From contig NZ_QXTG01000001.1 in NCBI RefSeq assembly GCF_003581425.1, positions 558,001-622,000 on the forward strand: a stretch of 64,000 nt of DNA. Reading direction: 5' to 3'. The translations under genes were made by a program, and so were the position numbers. Under the pieces are notes generated by a model. It was not told the DNA's origin. It saw only the letters and a program-made list of their open reading frames with translations, and searched no databases. Source of the stretch: Amnibacterium setariae. Its GTDB lineage: Bacteria; Actinomycetota; Actinomycetes; Actinomycetales; Microbacteriaceae. Below are positions 42,264-51,374 of the stretch, piece after piece. Positions within the stretch are counted from its first letter, which is position 1; the number at the start of each line of letters is the position of its first letter.

Positions 42264-43114
42264 GCGCGACCTGGCTGCGGGAGCTGCTGCGGCGCCCCGC
42301 CGGCGCGTTCGGGGCCGCCGTCCTCGTCCTGCTGGTGCTCTGCGCGCTCGTCTCGCTGGTCTGGACGCCGCAGGACCCGTTCGCGACCGACCCCTTCCAC
42401 CGGTGGCAGGGGCCGACCGCGGCGCACCCCTTCGGCACGGACGGCACCGGTCGCGACATCCTCAGCTACGTCTTCGCGGGCACCCGGACGACGGTGCTCG
42501 TCGCCGTGCTGTCCGCCGCGGTGGCCGCCGTCGTCGGCGTGGTCCTCGCCGCGCTCGGCGCGCTCGGTCCGCGCCGGCTGCGCGAGCCCCTCGCCGTGCT
42601 GATCGACGTGCTGATCGCCTTCCCGGTGCTCCTCATCGCGATCATGCTGAGCGCCGTCCTCGGGCCGTCGCTCGGCGTGGTCGTGATCGCCACCGGCATC
42701 GGGTTCGGCGTCAACATCGCGCGGGTCAGCCGCGGCGAGATCCGGCGGGTCGCCCGCACCGGGTACGTGCTCGCGGCGCGCGCGGCCGGGCTGGGCCCGG
42801 TGCGCACGCTCACGGACCACGTCCTGCCGAACACGGCGCCGGTCCTCATCGTGCAGCTCTCCCTGTCCGCGGCCGTCGCCGTGCTCGCGGAGGCGGGGCT
42901 CTCGTTCCTCGGCTACGGGGCGCCCCCGTCGACGCCGTCCTGGGGGCGGCTGCTGAACGATCTGCAGGACTACGTGACGCTCTACCCGCTCACCGTGATC
43001 TGGCCCGGCCTCGCCATCACGGTCACCGTGCTCGCCTTCAACCTGTTCGGCGACGCGCTGCGGGAGGCGACCGATCCCCGGCTCGTCCGGTCGCGGTCGG
43101 AGCGCACGCGATGA
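42260..43114 (+). CDS. Opp/Dpp-type ABC importer permease 2
   Basis: A 284-residue DppC/OppC-type permease. After the first span (about 16-35) comes HPFGTDGTGRDILSYVFAGTRTTVLVAV, the typical family block, and the EAA loop ARTGYVLAARAAGLGPVRTLTDHVLPN. The segment VLAEAGLSFLGYGAPPSTPSWGRLL is diagnostic. GTG 42260 overlaps the stop of permease 1; the stop overlaps the first ATPase gene (ATGA). Confidence 0.94.
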   Translation: MSATWLRELLRRPAGAFGAAVLVLLVLCALVSLVWTPQDPFATDPFHRWQGPTAAHPFGTDGTGRDILSYVFAGTRTTVLVAVLSAAVAAVVGVVLAALGALGPRRLREPLAVLIDVLIAFPVLLIAIMLSAVLGPSLGVVVIATGIGFGVNIARVSRGEIRRVARTGYVLAARAAGLGPVRTLTDHVLPNTAPVLIVQLSLSAAVAVLAEAGLSFLGYGAPPSTPSWGRLLNDLQDYVTLYPLTVIWPGLAITVTVLAFNLFGDALREATDPRLVRSRSERTR

Positions 43115-43902
43115 CCCTCGACGTGACGGAGCTGACGATCCGGTTCGGCGACCGCGTCGTCGTCGACCGCCTGACCTTCTCGGTGCCCGACGGCGCGCGC
43201 CTCGGCATCGTCGGCGAGTCCGGCAGCGGCAAGTCGCTGACGACGCTCGCGGTGCTCGGCCTGCTGCCCGACAGGGCGGAGGCGACGGGCAGCGTCCGGC
43301 TCGACGGCGAGGAGCTGCTCGGCCTGCCCGAGCGGCGCCTCGCCCGGATCCGCGGCCGCCGGATCGGCGCGGTGTTCCAGGACCCGCTGACGAGCCTCGA
43401 CCCCCTCCGCACCGTCGGCGACCAGCTCGCCGAGCCGCTCCGGCTGCACGGGCTCGCCTCGCGGCGGGAGGCCCGGGCGGAGGCGCTGCGCCTCGCCGCG
43501 CTCGTGCGGCTGCCGGAGCCCGAGCAGGCGGTCCGCCTGTACCCGCACCAGCTCTCCGGCGGTCAGCGGCAGCGGGTCGGCATCGGGGCGGCGCTCGCCG
43601 CGTCGCCCGGGCTGCTGCTCGCGGACGAGCCCACGACGGCCCTCGACGTGACGATCCAGGCGGAGGTCCTCGACCTCTTCGACCGCCTGGTCGCGGAGAC
43701 CGGCGCCTCGCTGGTGTTCGTGACCCACGATCTCGCGGTGCTCGCCCGCGTCTGCACCGACGTGCTCGTGCTCGCGGACGGCCGTGCCGTGGAGACCGGG
43801 TCGGTGGAGCGCCTCCTCGCGGCACCGCAGCACCTCGTCACCGCGGCCCTCGTCGCGGCGGCCCGGGCGACGAGCTGGACGCCGGCGGAGGGGGAGGCGT
43901 GA
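43111..43902 (+). CDS. Opp/Dpp-type ABC importer ATPase 1
   Basis: A 263-residue ATPase (DppD-like). Walker A GESGSGKSLT (about 33-42), Q-loop GAVFQDPLTSLDP, signature [12 protein letters not shown], Walker B LLLADEPTTALD and switch VFVTHDLAV are all intact. It overlaps permease 2 by 4 nt and ATPase 2 by 4 nt, so both ATPases are made in step and probably form a heterodimer. Confidence 0.94.
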   Translation: MTLDVTELTIRFGDRVVVDRLTFSVPDGARLGIVGESGSGKSLTTLAVLGLLPDRAEATGSVRLDGEELLGLPERRLARIRGRRIGAVFQDPLTSLDPLRTVGDQLAEPLRLHGLASRREARAEALRLAALVRLPEPEQAVRLYPHQLSGGQRQRVGIGAALAASPGLLLADEPTTALDVTIQAEVLDLFDRLVAETGASLVFVTHDLAVLARVCTDVLVLADGRAVETGSVERLLAAPQHLVTAALVAAARATSWTPAEGEA

Positions 43903-44678
43903 CCCTGATCGAGGCGCGCGGCCTCGTCCGCGACCACCGCATGCCCCGGACGGCCCTGCTCGGTCCCCGCCCGGTCCGGCACGCGCTGCGCGGCGTCGAC
44001 CTCGACGTCGTGGAGGGCGAGACCCTCGCGATCATCGGCGAGTCCGGCTCGGGCAAGTCGACGCTCGTCCGCCTGCTGCTCGGCCTCGACGCGCCGACGG
44101 CCGGCACGGTCCGGTTCGACGGCCGCCCGGTGGAGCCGGGCTCCGCCGCCGGTACCCGCTGGCTGCGCCGCGCGACGGGCGTCGTCCTGCAGGACCCCTC
44201 CTCCTCCCTCGACCCCCGGATGACGGTCGGCCGCACGATCGCGGAGCCCCTCCGGGCCCAGGGCGTCGACGGCGACCACCGCGCGCTCGTCGCGGCCGGC
44301 CTGCGCGACGTCGGGCTCGACCCCGCGTTCGCCGCGCGGTACCCGCACGAGCTGTCCGGCGGCCAGCGCCAGCGGGTCGCCATCGCCCGCGCGATCGTCC
44401 ACGGGCCGCGCCTGCTCGTCGGCGACGAGCCCCTCTCCGCGCTCGACGTGACCGTCCGCGCGCAGGTCCTCGAGCTCCTGCGGCGGCTGCGGGCGGACCG
44501 CGGCCTGACGATCGTGCTCGTCTCCCACGACCTCGGGCTCGTGCAGCACGTCGCGGACCGGGTCGTCGTGATGCAGGAGGGGGCGATCGTCGAGCAGGGC
44601 GCCACGGCCGCCATGCTCGCCGCGCCGCAGCACCCGTACACGCGCGCCCTGCTGGCCGCCGCTCCGCGCCTGCCCTGA
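43899..44678 (+). CDS. Opp/Dpp-type ABC importer ATPase 2
   Basis: A 259-residue ATPase (DppF-like). Walker A GESGSGKSTL, Q-loop VVLQDPSSSLDP, signature [12 protein letters not shown], Walker B LLVGDEPLSALD and switch VLVSHDLGL are intact. The C-terminal APQHPYTRALLAA is the usual ending of this subfamily. It is the last importer gene; an SDR gene follows after 32 bases with its own -10. Confidence 0.94.
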   Translation: MTLIEARGLVRDHRMPRTALLGPRPVRHALRGVDLDVVEGETLAIIGESGSGKSTLVRLLLGLDAPTAGTVRFDGRPVEPGSAAGTRWLRRATGVVLQDPSSSLDPRMTVGRTIAEPLRAQGVDGDHRALVAAGLRDVGLDPAFAARYPHELSGGQRQRVAIARAIVHGPRLLVGDEPLSALDVTVRAQVLELLRRLRADRGLTIVLVSHDLGLVQHVADRVVVMQEGAIVEQGATAAMLAAPQHPYTRALLAAAPRLP

Positions 44679-44698
44679 GCCGGGGCTCCGGCCGGCGG

Positions 44699-44704
44699 TA
44701 CGGT
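44699..44704 (+). promoter_or_regulatory. -10 box of leaderless SDR gene
   Basis: TACGGT, 6 nt before GTG 44711. Confidence 0.4.
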
Positions 44705-44710
44705 CTCGCC

Positions 44711-45505
44711 GTGGGCGCAGCGGACGGGACGAGCAGCGGCGGGGCCCGGTTCAGCGGGCGGCGGGTGCTCGTCACCGGGTCGACGCGGGGGATCGGCGCC
44801 GGCATCGCCGCCGGGTTCCTCCGGGAGGGCGCCCTGGTCGTGCTGAACGGCCGCAGCGAGGACGGCGTCCGCGCCGCCGCCGACCGGCTCGTCGCCGAGG
44901 GCGCGCCGGCCGATCGGGTCCGGGTCGCCGCCTTCGACGTGGCGGACGCCGACGCGGTCGACGCCGCGCTCGCGGCGCTGCACGAGGAGCTCGGCGCGTT
45001 CGACGCGGTCGTCAACAACGCGGGCGTGCAGCGCCGGGCGCCGCTCGTCGACATGACCGCGGAGGACTTCCGCGGGGTGATCGAGGTCGACCTCGTCTCC
45101 GCGTTCCTCGTGGCCAGGTCGGCGGCCCGCCCGATGATCGAGGCCGGTGCCGGTGTGATCCTCAACATCTGCTCGGTGCAGAGCAGCATCGTGCGGCCGA
45201 CGACCGGCAACTACGCGGCCGCGAAGACCGGGCTCGTCGGGCTGACGCGCTCGATGTGCGCGGAGTGGGCGCCGCTCGGGCTCCGCGCGAACGGCCTCGC
45301 GCCCGGCTACATCGACACCGAGCTGAACGCCGCGCTCGTCGCCGACGAGGCGTTCTCGTCGTGGATCACCGGCCGCACGCCGGCGCGGCGCTGGGGCGCG
45401 GTCGACGACGTCGTCGGCCCGGCGCTCTGGCTCTGCTCGGACGAGGCGCGGTTCGTGAACGGCCAGGTGCTCCGCGTCGACGGCGGGATGACCGCCGTCA
45501 TCTAG
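44711..45505 (+). CDS. Short-chain dehydrogenase (gluconate 5-dehydrogenase-like)
   Basis: A 264-residue classical SDR: nucleotide loop VTGSTRGIGAGIA, NNAGVQ, catalytic ICSVQSS Ser and YAAAK (Tyr-x3-Lys), and the C-terminal FVNGQVLRVDGGMTAVI. The order and length fit NAD(P)-dependent sugar-acid dehydrogenases such as IdnO, but substrate cannot be fixed. GTG 44711 lies 6 nt behind TACGGT; the message may be leaderless. It faces another SDR gene with 21 bases between stops. Confidence 0.9.
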   Translation: MGAADGTSSGGARFSGRRVLVTGSTRGIGAGIAAGFLREGALVVLNGRSEDGVRAAADRLVAEGAPADRVRVAAFDVADADAVDAALAALHEELGAFDAVVNNAGVQRRAPLVDMTAEDFRGVIEVDLVSAFLVARSAARPMIEAGAGVILNICSVQSSIVRPTTGNYAAAKTGLVGLTRSMCAEWAPLGLRANGLAPGYIDTELNAALVADEAFSSWITGRTPARRWGAVDDVVGPALWLCSDEARFVNGQVLRVDGGMTAVI

Positions 45506-45526
45506 CGCCCGGTCGGCCGAGCCCCG

Positions 45527-46318
45527 TCAGCCGAGCGGTGCGGGCGGCTCGGGCGCGGACCGCGCCGCCTCGTACGCCTTCGCCGGGATCTGCGTCGCGA
45601 GCTTGCCGCCGCTCACGTCGAGCAGCGTGCCGGTGACGTAGCCCGCGGCGTCGCTCGCGAGGAACACGACCGCGTCCGCGACGTCGTCCGGCGTCTCCCA
45701 CCGGCGCAGCGACAGGGTGTCGAGCAGCCGGTCCTGGTCCGCCTGCGGCATCTCGGCGAAGCCGTTCAGCGCGGTCGGCACCATGCCGGGCGCGTACGCG
45801 TTGACGGTGATGCCCCACGGCCCGAGCTCGCTCGCGAGCACCCGCGTGAGCTGCACGACCGCGGCCTTCGACGCGGCGTAGGCGGCCGAGGCGACGCTCG
45901 GCACGATGGCGGCGAACGACGCCGCGTTGACGATCCGGCCGCGGCCCGCGCGGCGCATCACCGGGATCACCGCGCGGCAGGCGAGGAAGACGCCGACGAC
46001 GTTCACCTCCATGGCCGCCCGGAACACCGCCGGGTCGAGGTCGGCGACCTGGCCCTCCGCGTTGATCCCCGCGTTGTTCACGAGCACGTCGACGGTGCCC
46101 CAGCGCTCGACGACCGCGTCGACGGCCGCCTGCACGCTCGCCTCGTCGGTCACGTCGCACTCGACCGCGAGGCGGTCGTCGGGCGATCCGTCGGGGAACC
46201 GGAGGTCGATCGCGGCGACCCGCGCCCCCTCGGCGACGAACCGGTCCGCGAGCCCGCGGCCGATCCCGCGCGCCGCGCCCGTCACGATCACGACCCGGTC
46301 CCGAAGGTCCAGCAGCAT
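45527..46318 (-). CDS. Short-chain dehydrogenase 2
   Basis: A 263-residue classical SDR: VTGAARGIGRGLA, DVLVNNAGIN, Ser in NAASFAAIVPS, YAASK, and the C-terminal YVTGTLLDVSGGKLATQ. The final motif has SGG in place of the common DGG. ATG 46318 has GAGGAGG upstream; an upstream start at 46366 would overlap the divergent SDR promoter. It diverges from a third SDR gene with 59 bases between, so three SDR genes lie side by side. Confidence 0.9.
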   Translation of the reverse strand: MLLDLRDRVVIVTGAARGIGRGLADRFVAEGARVAAIDLRFPDGSPDDRLAVECDVTDEASVQAAVDAVVERWGTVDVLVNNAGINAEGQVADLDPAVFRAAMEVNVVGVFLACRAVIPVMRRAGRGRIVNAASFAAIVPSVASAAYAASKAAVVQLTRVLASELGPWGITVNAYAPGMVPTALNGFAEMPQADQDRLLDTLSLRRWETPDDVADAVVFLASDAAGYVTGTLLDVSGGKLATQIPAKAYEAARSAPEPPAPLG

Positions 46319-46377
46319 CGGCGCCTCCTCGCGTCCCCGTCCGGCGGCCAGACTAGGCACGGTCACGAGGAGGCGGC

Positions 46378-47106
46378 ATGGGAGCGGCTGAGCAGCGGGT
46401 CACCTGGGTGGTCGGGGCGTCGAGCGGCATCGGGGAGGCGGCGGCGCTGGCGGCGGTGCGCACCGGGCGCCGCGTCGTGCTGAGCGCCCGGCGCGAGGAG
46501 CGGCTGACGGAGCTGGCCGAGCGGATCCGGGCCGGGGGCGGGGAGGCCCTCGTGCTGCCGGGCGACGCGGCGGATCCCGGCTGGGCGGCCGCGACGGCCG
46601 CGGCGGTGCAGGACGCGTTCGGCGCGCTCGACGAGGTCGTCGTCGCCGCGGGGCTCAACCTGCGGGAGCGGCACTGGGCCGACCAGACGACGGCGGGCTT
46701 CGACGCGGTCGTGACCGTGAACCTCCTGGCGGCCGTGCACGCGATCGCCGCCGCCCTGCCGGCGCTGCGCGAGCGCGGCGGCACCGTCGTCGTCGTGTCG
46801 TCCCGCGCGGCCTGGGAGTTCAACGCCGGGTCCGGCGTCGGCTACAGCGCGAGCAAGTCGGCGCTCGCGGCCGTCGTGCGCTCGCTCAACGCCGAGGAGG
46901 CGGCGCACGGCGTCCGCGCCACCCACCTCTGCCCGGGCGACGTCGCCACCGACTTCCTGCAGCACCGGCCGCAGGTGCCGGACGAGGCCGCGCGGGCCCG
47001 CATGCTCACGCCGGACGACGTGGCGCGGAGCATCCTGCACGTGCTCGACGCGCCGGCCCACGTCCGCATCGACGAGCTCGTGCTCTCGCCGCTGGCGCAG
47101 GCCTGA
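46378..47106 (+). CDS. Short-chain dehydrogenase 3
   Basis: A 242-residue SDR: VVGASSGIGEAAAL (Ala/Ser-Ser form of the nucleotide loop), VVVAAGLN in place of NNAG, Ser in VVVSSRAAWEF and YSASK, then CPGDVATDFL. The replaced NNAG motif and the shorter C-terminus put it in the broad SDR group related to YdfG-like enzymes. GAGGAGG precedes ATG 46378. The TetR gene begins at its stop (TGATG), so the two are co-expressed. Confidence 0.88.
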   Translation: MGAAEQRVTWVVGASSGIGEAAALAAVRTGRRVVLSARREERLTELAERIRAGGGEALVLPGDAADPGWAAATAAAVQDAFGALDEVVVAAGLNLRERHWADQTTAGFDAVVTVNLLAAVHAIAAALPALRERGGTVVVVSSRAAWEFNAGSGVGYSASKSALAAVVRSLNAEEAAHGVRATHLCPGDVATDFLQHRPQVPDEAARARMLTPDDVARSILHVLDAPAHVRIDELVLSPLAQA

Positions 47107-47699
47107 TGCCGGAGGAGGCCGCCGGGCCCGAGCGGTCCGCGAAGGGGGAGCGGCGGCGGCAGCAGATCCTCGACCGGGCGATCGAGCTCGTCGCCGAGCG
47201 CGGGGTGGAGGGCGCCTCCCTCCGCACGCTCGCCGACGAGATCGGCGTGTCGCACACCGCGCTGCGGCACTACTTCCCGTCGCGCGACGAGCTGCTGATC
47301 GCCGTGTACCGGGAGCACGAGGCGCGCGACGACGCGCAGGCCGCCGTGCCGCGCGGGGTCGTCGGCGCGATGGCCGAGACCGCGGACCGGAACCGGTCGG
47401 TGCCGGGCCTCGTGCGGCTCTACGCCACGCTCAGCACGGACGCGCTGCAGGAGCAGCACCCGGCCACCACCGCGTTCGTGCGGGAGCGCTTCGCCGAGCT
47501 GCGGCGCCTCATCGCGGTGCGGATCGAGGCCGCGCAGGCCGCCGGGGAGGTCGCCGCCGACGTCGACCCGGTCGACGCGGCGGCGCTGCTCATCGCCGCC
47601 TCCGACGGCCTGCAGGTGCAGTGGCTGCTCGACCCGGACGCGGTCGACGTGCGCCGCTCGCTCGAGCTGCTGCGCCGCCTCCTGCCCGACGCGCCCTGA
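47106..47699 (+). CDS. TetR family regulator
   Basis: A 197-residue repressor with N-terminal helix-turn-helix (about 14-60: RQQILDRAIELVAERGVEGASLRTLADEIGVSHTALRHYFPSRDELL in pieces) and a TetR C-terminal domain. ATG 47106 overlaps the SDR stop. Directly downstream is an MFS gene whose promoter carries a strong 23-bp palindrome, which is its most likely operator. Confidence 0.92.
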   Translation: MPEEAAGPERSAKGERRRQQILDRAIELVAERGVEGASLRTLADEIGVSHTALRHYFPSRDELLIAVYREHEARDDAQAAVPRGVVGAMAETADRNRSVPGLVRLYATLSTDALQEQHPATTAFVRERFAELRRLIAVRIEAAQAAGEVAADVDPVDAAALLIAASDGLQVQWLLDPDAVDVRRSLELLRRLLPDAP

Positions 47700-47720
47700 T
47701 CGGGACACGCCCGTGCCGCC

Positions 47721-47750
47721 TTGTCCCGCCGCGCCCGCGGCGCGTACGCT
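47721..47750 (+). promoter_or_regulatory. Promoter of the MFS-GH3 unit
   Basis: TTGTCC (47721-47726), 18 bases, TACGCT (47745-47750); start predicted near 47757, inside the operator that follows. Confidence 0.5.
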
Positions 47751-47755
47751 GACCG

Positions 47756-47778
47756 GGAACCTTCCAGTGGCAGGTTCC
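47756..47778. promoter_or_regulatory. TetR-type operator
   Basis: A 23-bp palindrome: GGAACCTTCCA, a central G, then TGGCAGGTTCC. The 11-bp halves match at all but one position. It covers the predicted transcription start of the MFS gene and is 57 bases from the stop of the TetR gene. Confidence 0.7.
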
Positions 47779-47849
47779 GACTCGTCGAGGCGTCGCGATC
47801 CCCTCGGTCGGGGATCGTCCGGATCGTGCGCGCCGGGGAGGCGCATGCC

Positions 47850-49097
47850 ATGACGGAACTCGTCGCGCCCGTCCGCGTGACCGGCTGGCGGAACGCGATC
47901 ATCGCGGGCTTCGCGACCGGCGGGATCACCGTCTCCGCCTGGGGCACCCGGCTGCCCGCGCTCACCGAGGAGCTGCAGGCGAGCACCGGCGTCATCGGCA
48001 CGGTCCTCGCGTTCATCACGATCGGCTCGATCGGCGGCCTGCTCGCGGCCACCCCGATCGCGGCGCGGCTCGGCACCCGGAACGGCGTGCCGCTCGCGCT
48101 GCTCGTGATCGCCGCCGGCATGGGCCTGCTGTCGGCCGGGATCGGGCTGCGCGCGATCCCGCTCCTCGCCATCGCGTTCGCGATCGTCGGGTTCGGCATC
48201 GGGCTCGTCGACGTGCTGCTGAACGTCGAGGGCTCCGCGGTCGAGCGGGCCGCCGCCCGCACGCTGATGCCGCTCATGCACGCGGCCTGGTCGGTCGGGG
48301 TCGCCGTCGGGTCCGGCATCGGCGCCGCGTGCGCGGCGCTCGGCGTCACGCCGTCGCAGCAGTTCGGCGGGGAGGCGGTCCTGATCGCCGTCGTCGCCGT
48401 CGTCGTGCGCCGCCACCTCCCCGCCCACGCCGCCGAGGACCTGCCCGCCGACCAGCGGCGCGCGGGCGCCGCGATCCGCGGCTGGCTGCGCGGCTGGCTC
48501 GACGTGCGGCTGCTGCTGATCGGGATCGTCCTGCTCGGCGTCGAGCTCGGCGAGGGCTCCGCGAACACCTGGCTGACGCTCGGCGTGCAGCGCGAGCACG
48601 GGCAGACCGCCGCGATCGCCGCCCTGTTCTTCACCGCCTTCGCGATCGGGGAGGCGGCCGCCCGCGTGCTCGCCGGCCCCGTCGTCGACCGCATCGGGCG
48701 CGTACCCACCATGCGGATCACGACCGCGATCGGCGTCGTCGGGCTCGTGCTCTTCATCCTCGGCGGCACCTGGTGGCTCGTGCTGCTCGGCGTGCTGCTG
48801 TGGGCCGTCGGCGTCTCGATGGGCTTCCCGCTCGGGATGTCCGCCGCGGCGGAGAGCGGCCCGAACCCGGCGGCGCGCGTGAGCGTCGTCGCCTCCATCG
48901 GCTACTTCGCGAGCCTCGCGGGACCGCCGGCGATCGGCTGGATCGCCGAGCGCACGGGCCTGCTCGGCGCCTTCTGGCTGATCGTCGCGCTCATGGCCGC
49001 CGCCTTCGCCGCGTCCGGCTCGGTCGCGAAGTCCGGGCGCGCCGCCACCCCGACCCCCTCCGCCCCATCCGCGCTCGACGACCGGGAGACCGCATGA
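47850..49097 (+). CDS. MFS transporter
   Basis: A 415-residue carrier with about 12 spans (WRNAIIAGFATGGITVSAWGTRLPAL first). The GLVDVLLNVEGSAVERA segment and VDRIGRVPTMRI loop match a group of MFS proteins (YcaD/FucP-like sugar or metabolite porters) common in actinobacteria. ATG 47850 has GGGGAGG 8 nt upstream. The GH3 glucosidase gene overlaps its stop by 4 nt, so uptake and hydrolysis of a glycoside are probably coupled and TetR-controlled. Confidence 0.9.
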   Translation: MTELVAPVRVTGWRNAIIAGFATGGITVSAWGTRLPALTEELQASTGVIGTVLAFITIGSIGGLLAATPIAARLGTRNGVPLALLVIAAGMGLLSAGIGLRAIPLLAIAFAIVGFGIGLVDVLLNVEGSAVERAAARTLMPLMHAAWSVGVAVGSGIGAACAALGVTPSQQFGGEAVLIAVVAVVVRRHLPAHAAEDLPADQRRAGAAIRGWLRGWLDVRLLLIGIVLLGVELGEGSANTWLTLGVQREHGQTAAIAALFFTAFAIGEAAARVLAGPVVDRIGRVPTMRITTAIGVVGLVLFILGGTWWLVLLGVLLWAVGVSMGFPLGMSAAAESGPNPAARVSVVASIGYFASLAGPPAIGWIAERTGLLGAFWLIVALMAAAFAASGSVAKSGRAATPTPSAPSALDDRETA

Positions 49098-51334
49098 CCG
49101 ACGACGACGTCCGCGAGCGCATCGACGCGCTCCTCGCGGCGATGACCCCCGAGGAGAAGGCCGGGCAGCTGACCCAGTACTTCTACTTCTCGCTGCCGCC
49201 CGAGGCGGAGGACAACCCCGCCATCGGCCTCGACGTCGCGGCCCAGCCGCGGGCCGTGGAGGCGGCGCTCGCGCGCGGCGGCGTCGGCTCGCTGCTCTTC
49301 GTGACCGACCCCGCCGAGATCAACCGGCTGCAGCGCCTGACCGTGGAGGGCAACCGGCACGGGATCCCCGCGCTGTTCGGCTTCGACGTGATCCACGGGT
49401 TCCGCACGATCCTCCCCGTCCCGATCGCGCTCGCCGCGTCCTGGGATCCCGCGACGATCGAGGCCGGCCAGGCGGTGGCGGCCGCGGAGGCCCGCGCGGT
49501 CGGCATCCACTGGGCGTTCGCGCCGATGGTCGACATCGCCCGCGACCCGCGCTGGGGCCGCATCGTGGAGGGCGCGGGCGAGGACCCGTACCTCGGCGCC
49601 GCGGTCGCGGCCGCGCAGGTGCGCGGCTTCCAGGGCGACCGGCTCGGGGCGGAGGACCGCGTCGTCGCGGGGCCGAAGCACTTCGCGGGCTACGGCTACG
49701 CCCTCGGCGGCCGCGACTACGACGAGGCGTCGCTGTCGGACGCCGACCTCTGGAACGTCGTCCTGCCGCCGTTCGCCGCCGCGATCGAGGCCGGCGCCGG
49801 CAACGTGATGACCGCGTACATGGGGCTGAACGGCATCCCCGCGACGGGGAACCGCTGGCTGCTCACCGACGTGCTCCGCGACGCGCTCGGGTTCGAGGGC
49901 TTCACCGTCAGCGACGCGAACGCGGCCCGCAACCTCGTGACGCACGGGTTCGCGCCGGATCTGCGCGCCGCGGCGACGCGCTCGCTCGAGGCCGGGCTCG
50001 ACATGGAGATGGCGATCACCGATCCCGCCTTCGACCGGCTGCCGGCCGCGCTCGCCGACGGCGAGGTGTCGGCGGAGGCGCTCGACGCGGCGGTGCGCCG
50101 CGTGCTCGAGGTGAAGCTGCGGCTCGGCCTGCTCGAGGACCCGTACGTCGACGAGGAGCGCGCCCGCGCCGTGCTCGCCGACCCCGCGCACCGCGAGGTC
50201 GCGCGGGAGGCGGCCCGGCGCTCCGCCGTGCTGCTGAAGAACGAGGGCGACCTGCTGCCGCTCGACCCCGCCGCGCTGTCGCGCGTCGCCGTGCTCGGCC
50301 CGCTCGCGGGCTCGAAGCGCGACACCCTGGGCCCCTGGGTGTTCGACTTCGACCTGGACGAGACCGTCACCGTGCTCGAGGGCCTCCGCGCCCGTCTCGG
50401 CGACGGCGTCCGCGTCGACTTCGCGCCGGGCGTCCCGGTCGGGCAGCGCACCTTCCCCTCCATGTTCGACATGTTCGGCGGCAACGCCCCCTCCGACCCC
50501 GAGGGCTTCGACCCCGAGGCCGAGCTCGCGCGCGCCGTGCGGACCGCGGAGGAGGCGGACGTCGCCGTCGTCGTGCTCGGCGAGTGGCAGAACATGATCG
50601 GCGAGGCGGCCTCCCGCTCCTCGCTCGAGCTGCCGGGGCGGCAGCTCGAGCTGCTGCAGGCCGTCGTCGCCACGGGCACGCCGACCGTGCTGCTCGTGAT
50701 GAACGGGCGGCCGCTCGACCTGCGGTGGGCTGCCGAGCACGTGCCCGCGATCCTCGACGTCTGGTACCCGGGCTCGCAGGGCGGCGCCGCCGTCGCGGAC
50801 CTGCTCGTCGGGGACGCGGTGCCGGGCGGGAAGCTGCCCTTCACCTGGCCCCGCACCGTCGGCCAGGTGCCGATGGTCTACTCGCACCTGACGTCGCACG
50901 AGCCGGAGAACCAGGGCCGCCGCTACTGGGACGAGGCGAGCACGCCGCTCTTCCCCTTCGGACACGGCCTCAGCTACGCCCGGTTCGCCTACGCGGACCT
51001 CGCGGTCGACGCGGAGGAGGTCGGGCTGAACGGCGTCGTCGAGGTCGCGGTGACCGTGCGCAACACCGCCGCGCACGACGGCGAGGAGGTCGTGCAGCTC
51101 TACCTGCACCAGCGCTCCGGCACCGCGGCGCGGCCCGTCCGCGAGCTGAAGGGCTTCCAGCGCGTCGCGATCCCTGCGGGGCAGGAGCGCCGCGTCGTGT
51201 TCCGCGTCGGGCCGGACGAGCGCCGCTACTGGAACGCCGCGGCGCGCGACCGGGTGCTCGACCCGTCCGTGTTCGACGTGTGGGTCGGCGGCGACGCCGC
51301 CGCCTCGCTCGGCACGACCTTCACGGTCCGCTGA
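49094..51334 (+). CDS. Glycoside hydrolase family 3 beta-glucosidase
   Basis: A 746-residue GH3 enzyme with the full-length layout: N-terminal barrel, alpha/beta sandwich and a C-terminal fibronectin-III-like domain. The catalytic nucleophile is in GFTVSDANA (Asp274). Substrate-site motifs KHFAGYG, VMTAYMGLNG and the PFTWPRTVGQVP loop are conserved. No signal peptide, so it should act in the cytoplasm on an imported glycoside. ATG 49094 overlaps the MFS stop (ATGA). Several GH3 enzymes hydrolyse beta-glucosides or xylosides; specificity is not clear. Confidence 0.95.
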   Translation: MTDDDVRERIDALLAAMTPEEKAGQLTQYFYFSLPPEAEDNPAIGLDVAAQPRAVEAALARGGVGSLLFVTDPAEINRLQRLTVEGNRHGIPALFGFDVIHGFRTILPVPIALAASWDPATIEAGQAVAAAEARAVGIHWAFAPMVDIARDPRWGRIVEGAGEDPYLGAAVAAAQVRGFQGDRLGAEDRVVAGPKHFAGYGYALGGRDYDEASLSDADLWNVVLPPFAAAIEAGAGNVMTAYMGLNGIPATGNRWLLTDVLRDALGFEGFTVSDANAARNLVTHGFAPDLRAAATRSLEAGLDMEMAITDPAFDRLPAALADGEVSAEALDAAVRRVLEVKLRLGLLEDPYVDEERARAVLADPAHREVAREAARRSAVLLKNEGDLLPLDPAALSRVAVLGPLAGSKRDTLGPWVFDFDLDETVTVLEGLRARLGDGVRVDFAPGVPVGQRTFPSMFDMFGGNAPSDPEGFDPEAELARAVRTAEEADVAVVVLGEWQNMIGEAASRSSLELPGRQLELLQAVVATGTPTVLLVMNGRPLDLRWAAEHVPAILDVWYPGSQGGAAVADLLVGDAVPGGKLPFTWPRTVGQVPMVYSHLTSHEPENQGRRYWDEASTPLFPFGHGLSYARFAYADLAVDAEEVGLNGVVEVAVTVRNTAAHDGEEVVQLYLHQRSGTAARPVRELKGFQRVAIPAGQERRVVFRVGPDERRYWNAAARDRVLDPSVFDVWVGGDAAASLGTTFTVR

Positions 51335-51340
51335 TCCGGG

Positions 51341-51374
51341 GGCTCGGCCGGGGCGAACGCGCCCCGGTCGGGCT
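51341..51374. terminator. Hairpin between GH3 and DUF7882-like genes
   Basis: A 15-bp stem (51341-51355 with 51360-51374) with three G-T pairs and a 4-nt loop, between convergent genes. Confidence 0.6.
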
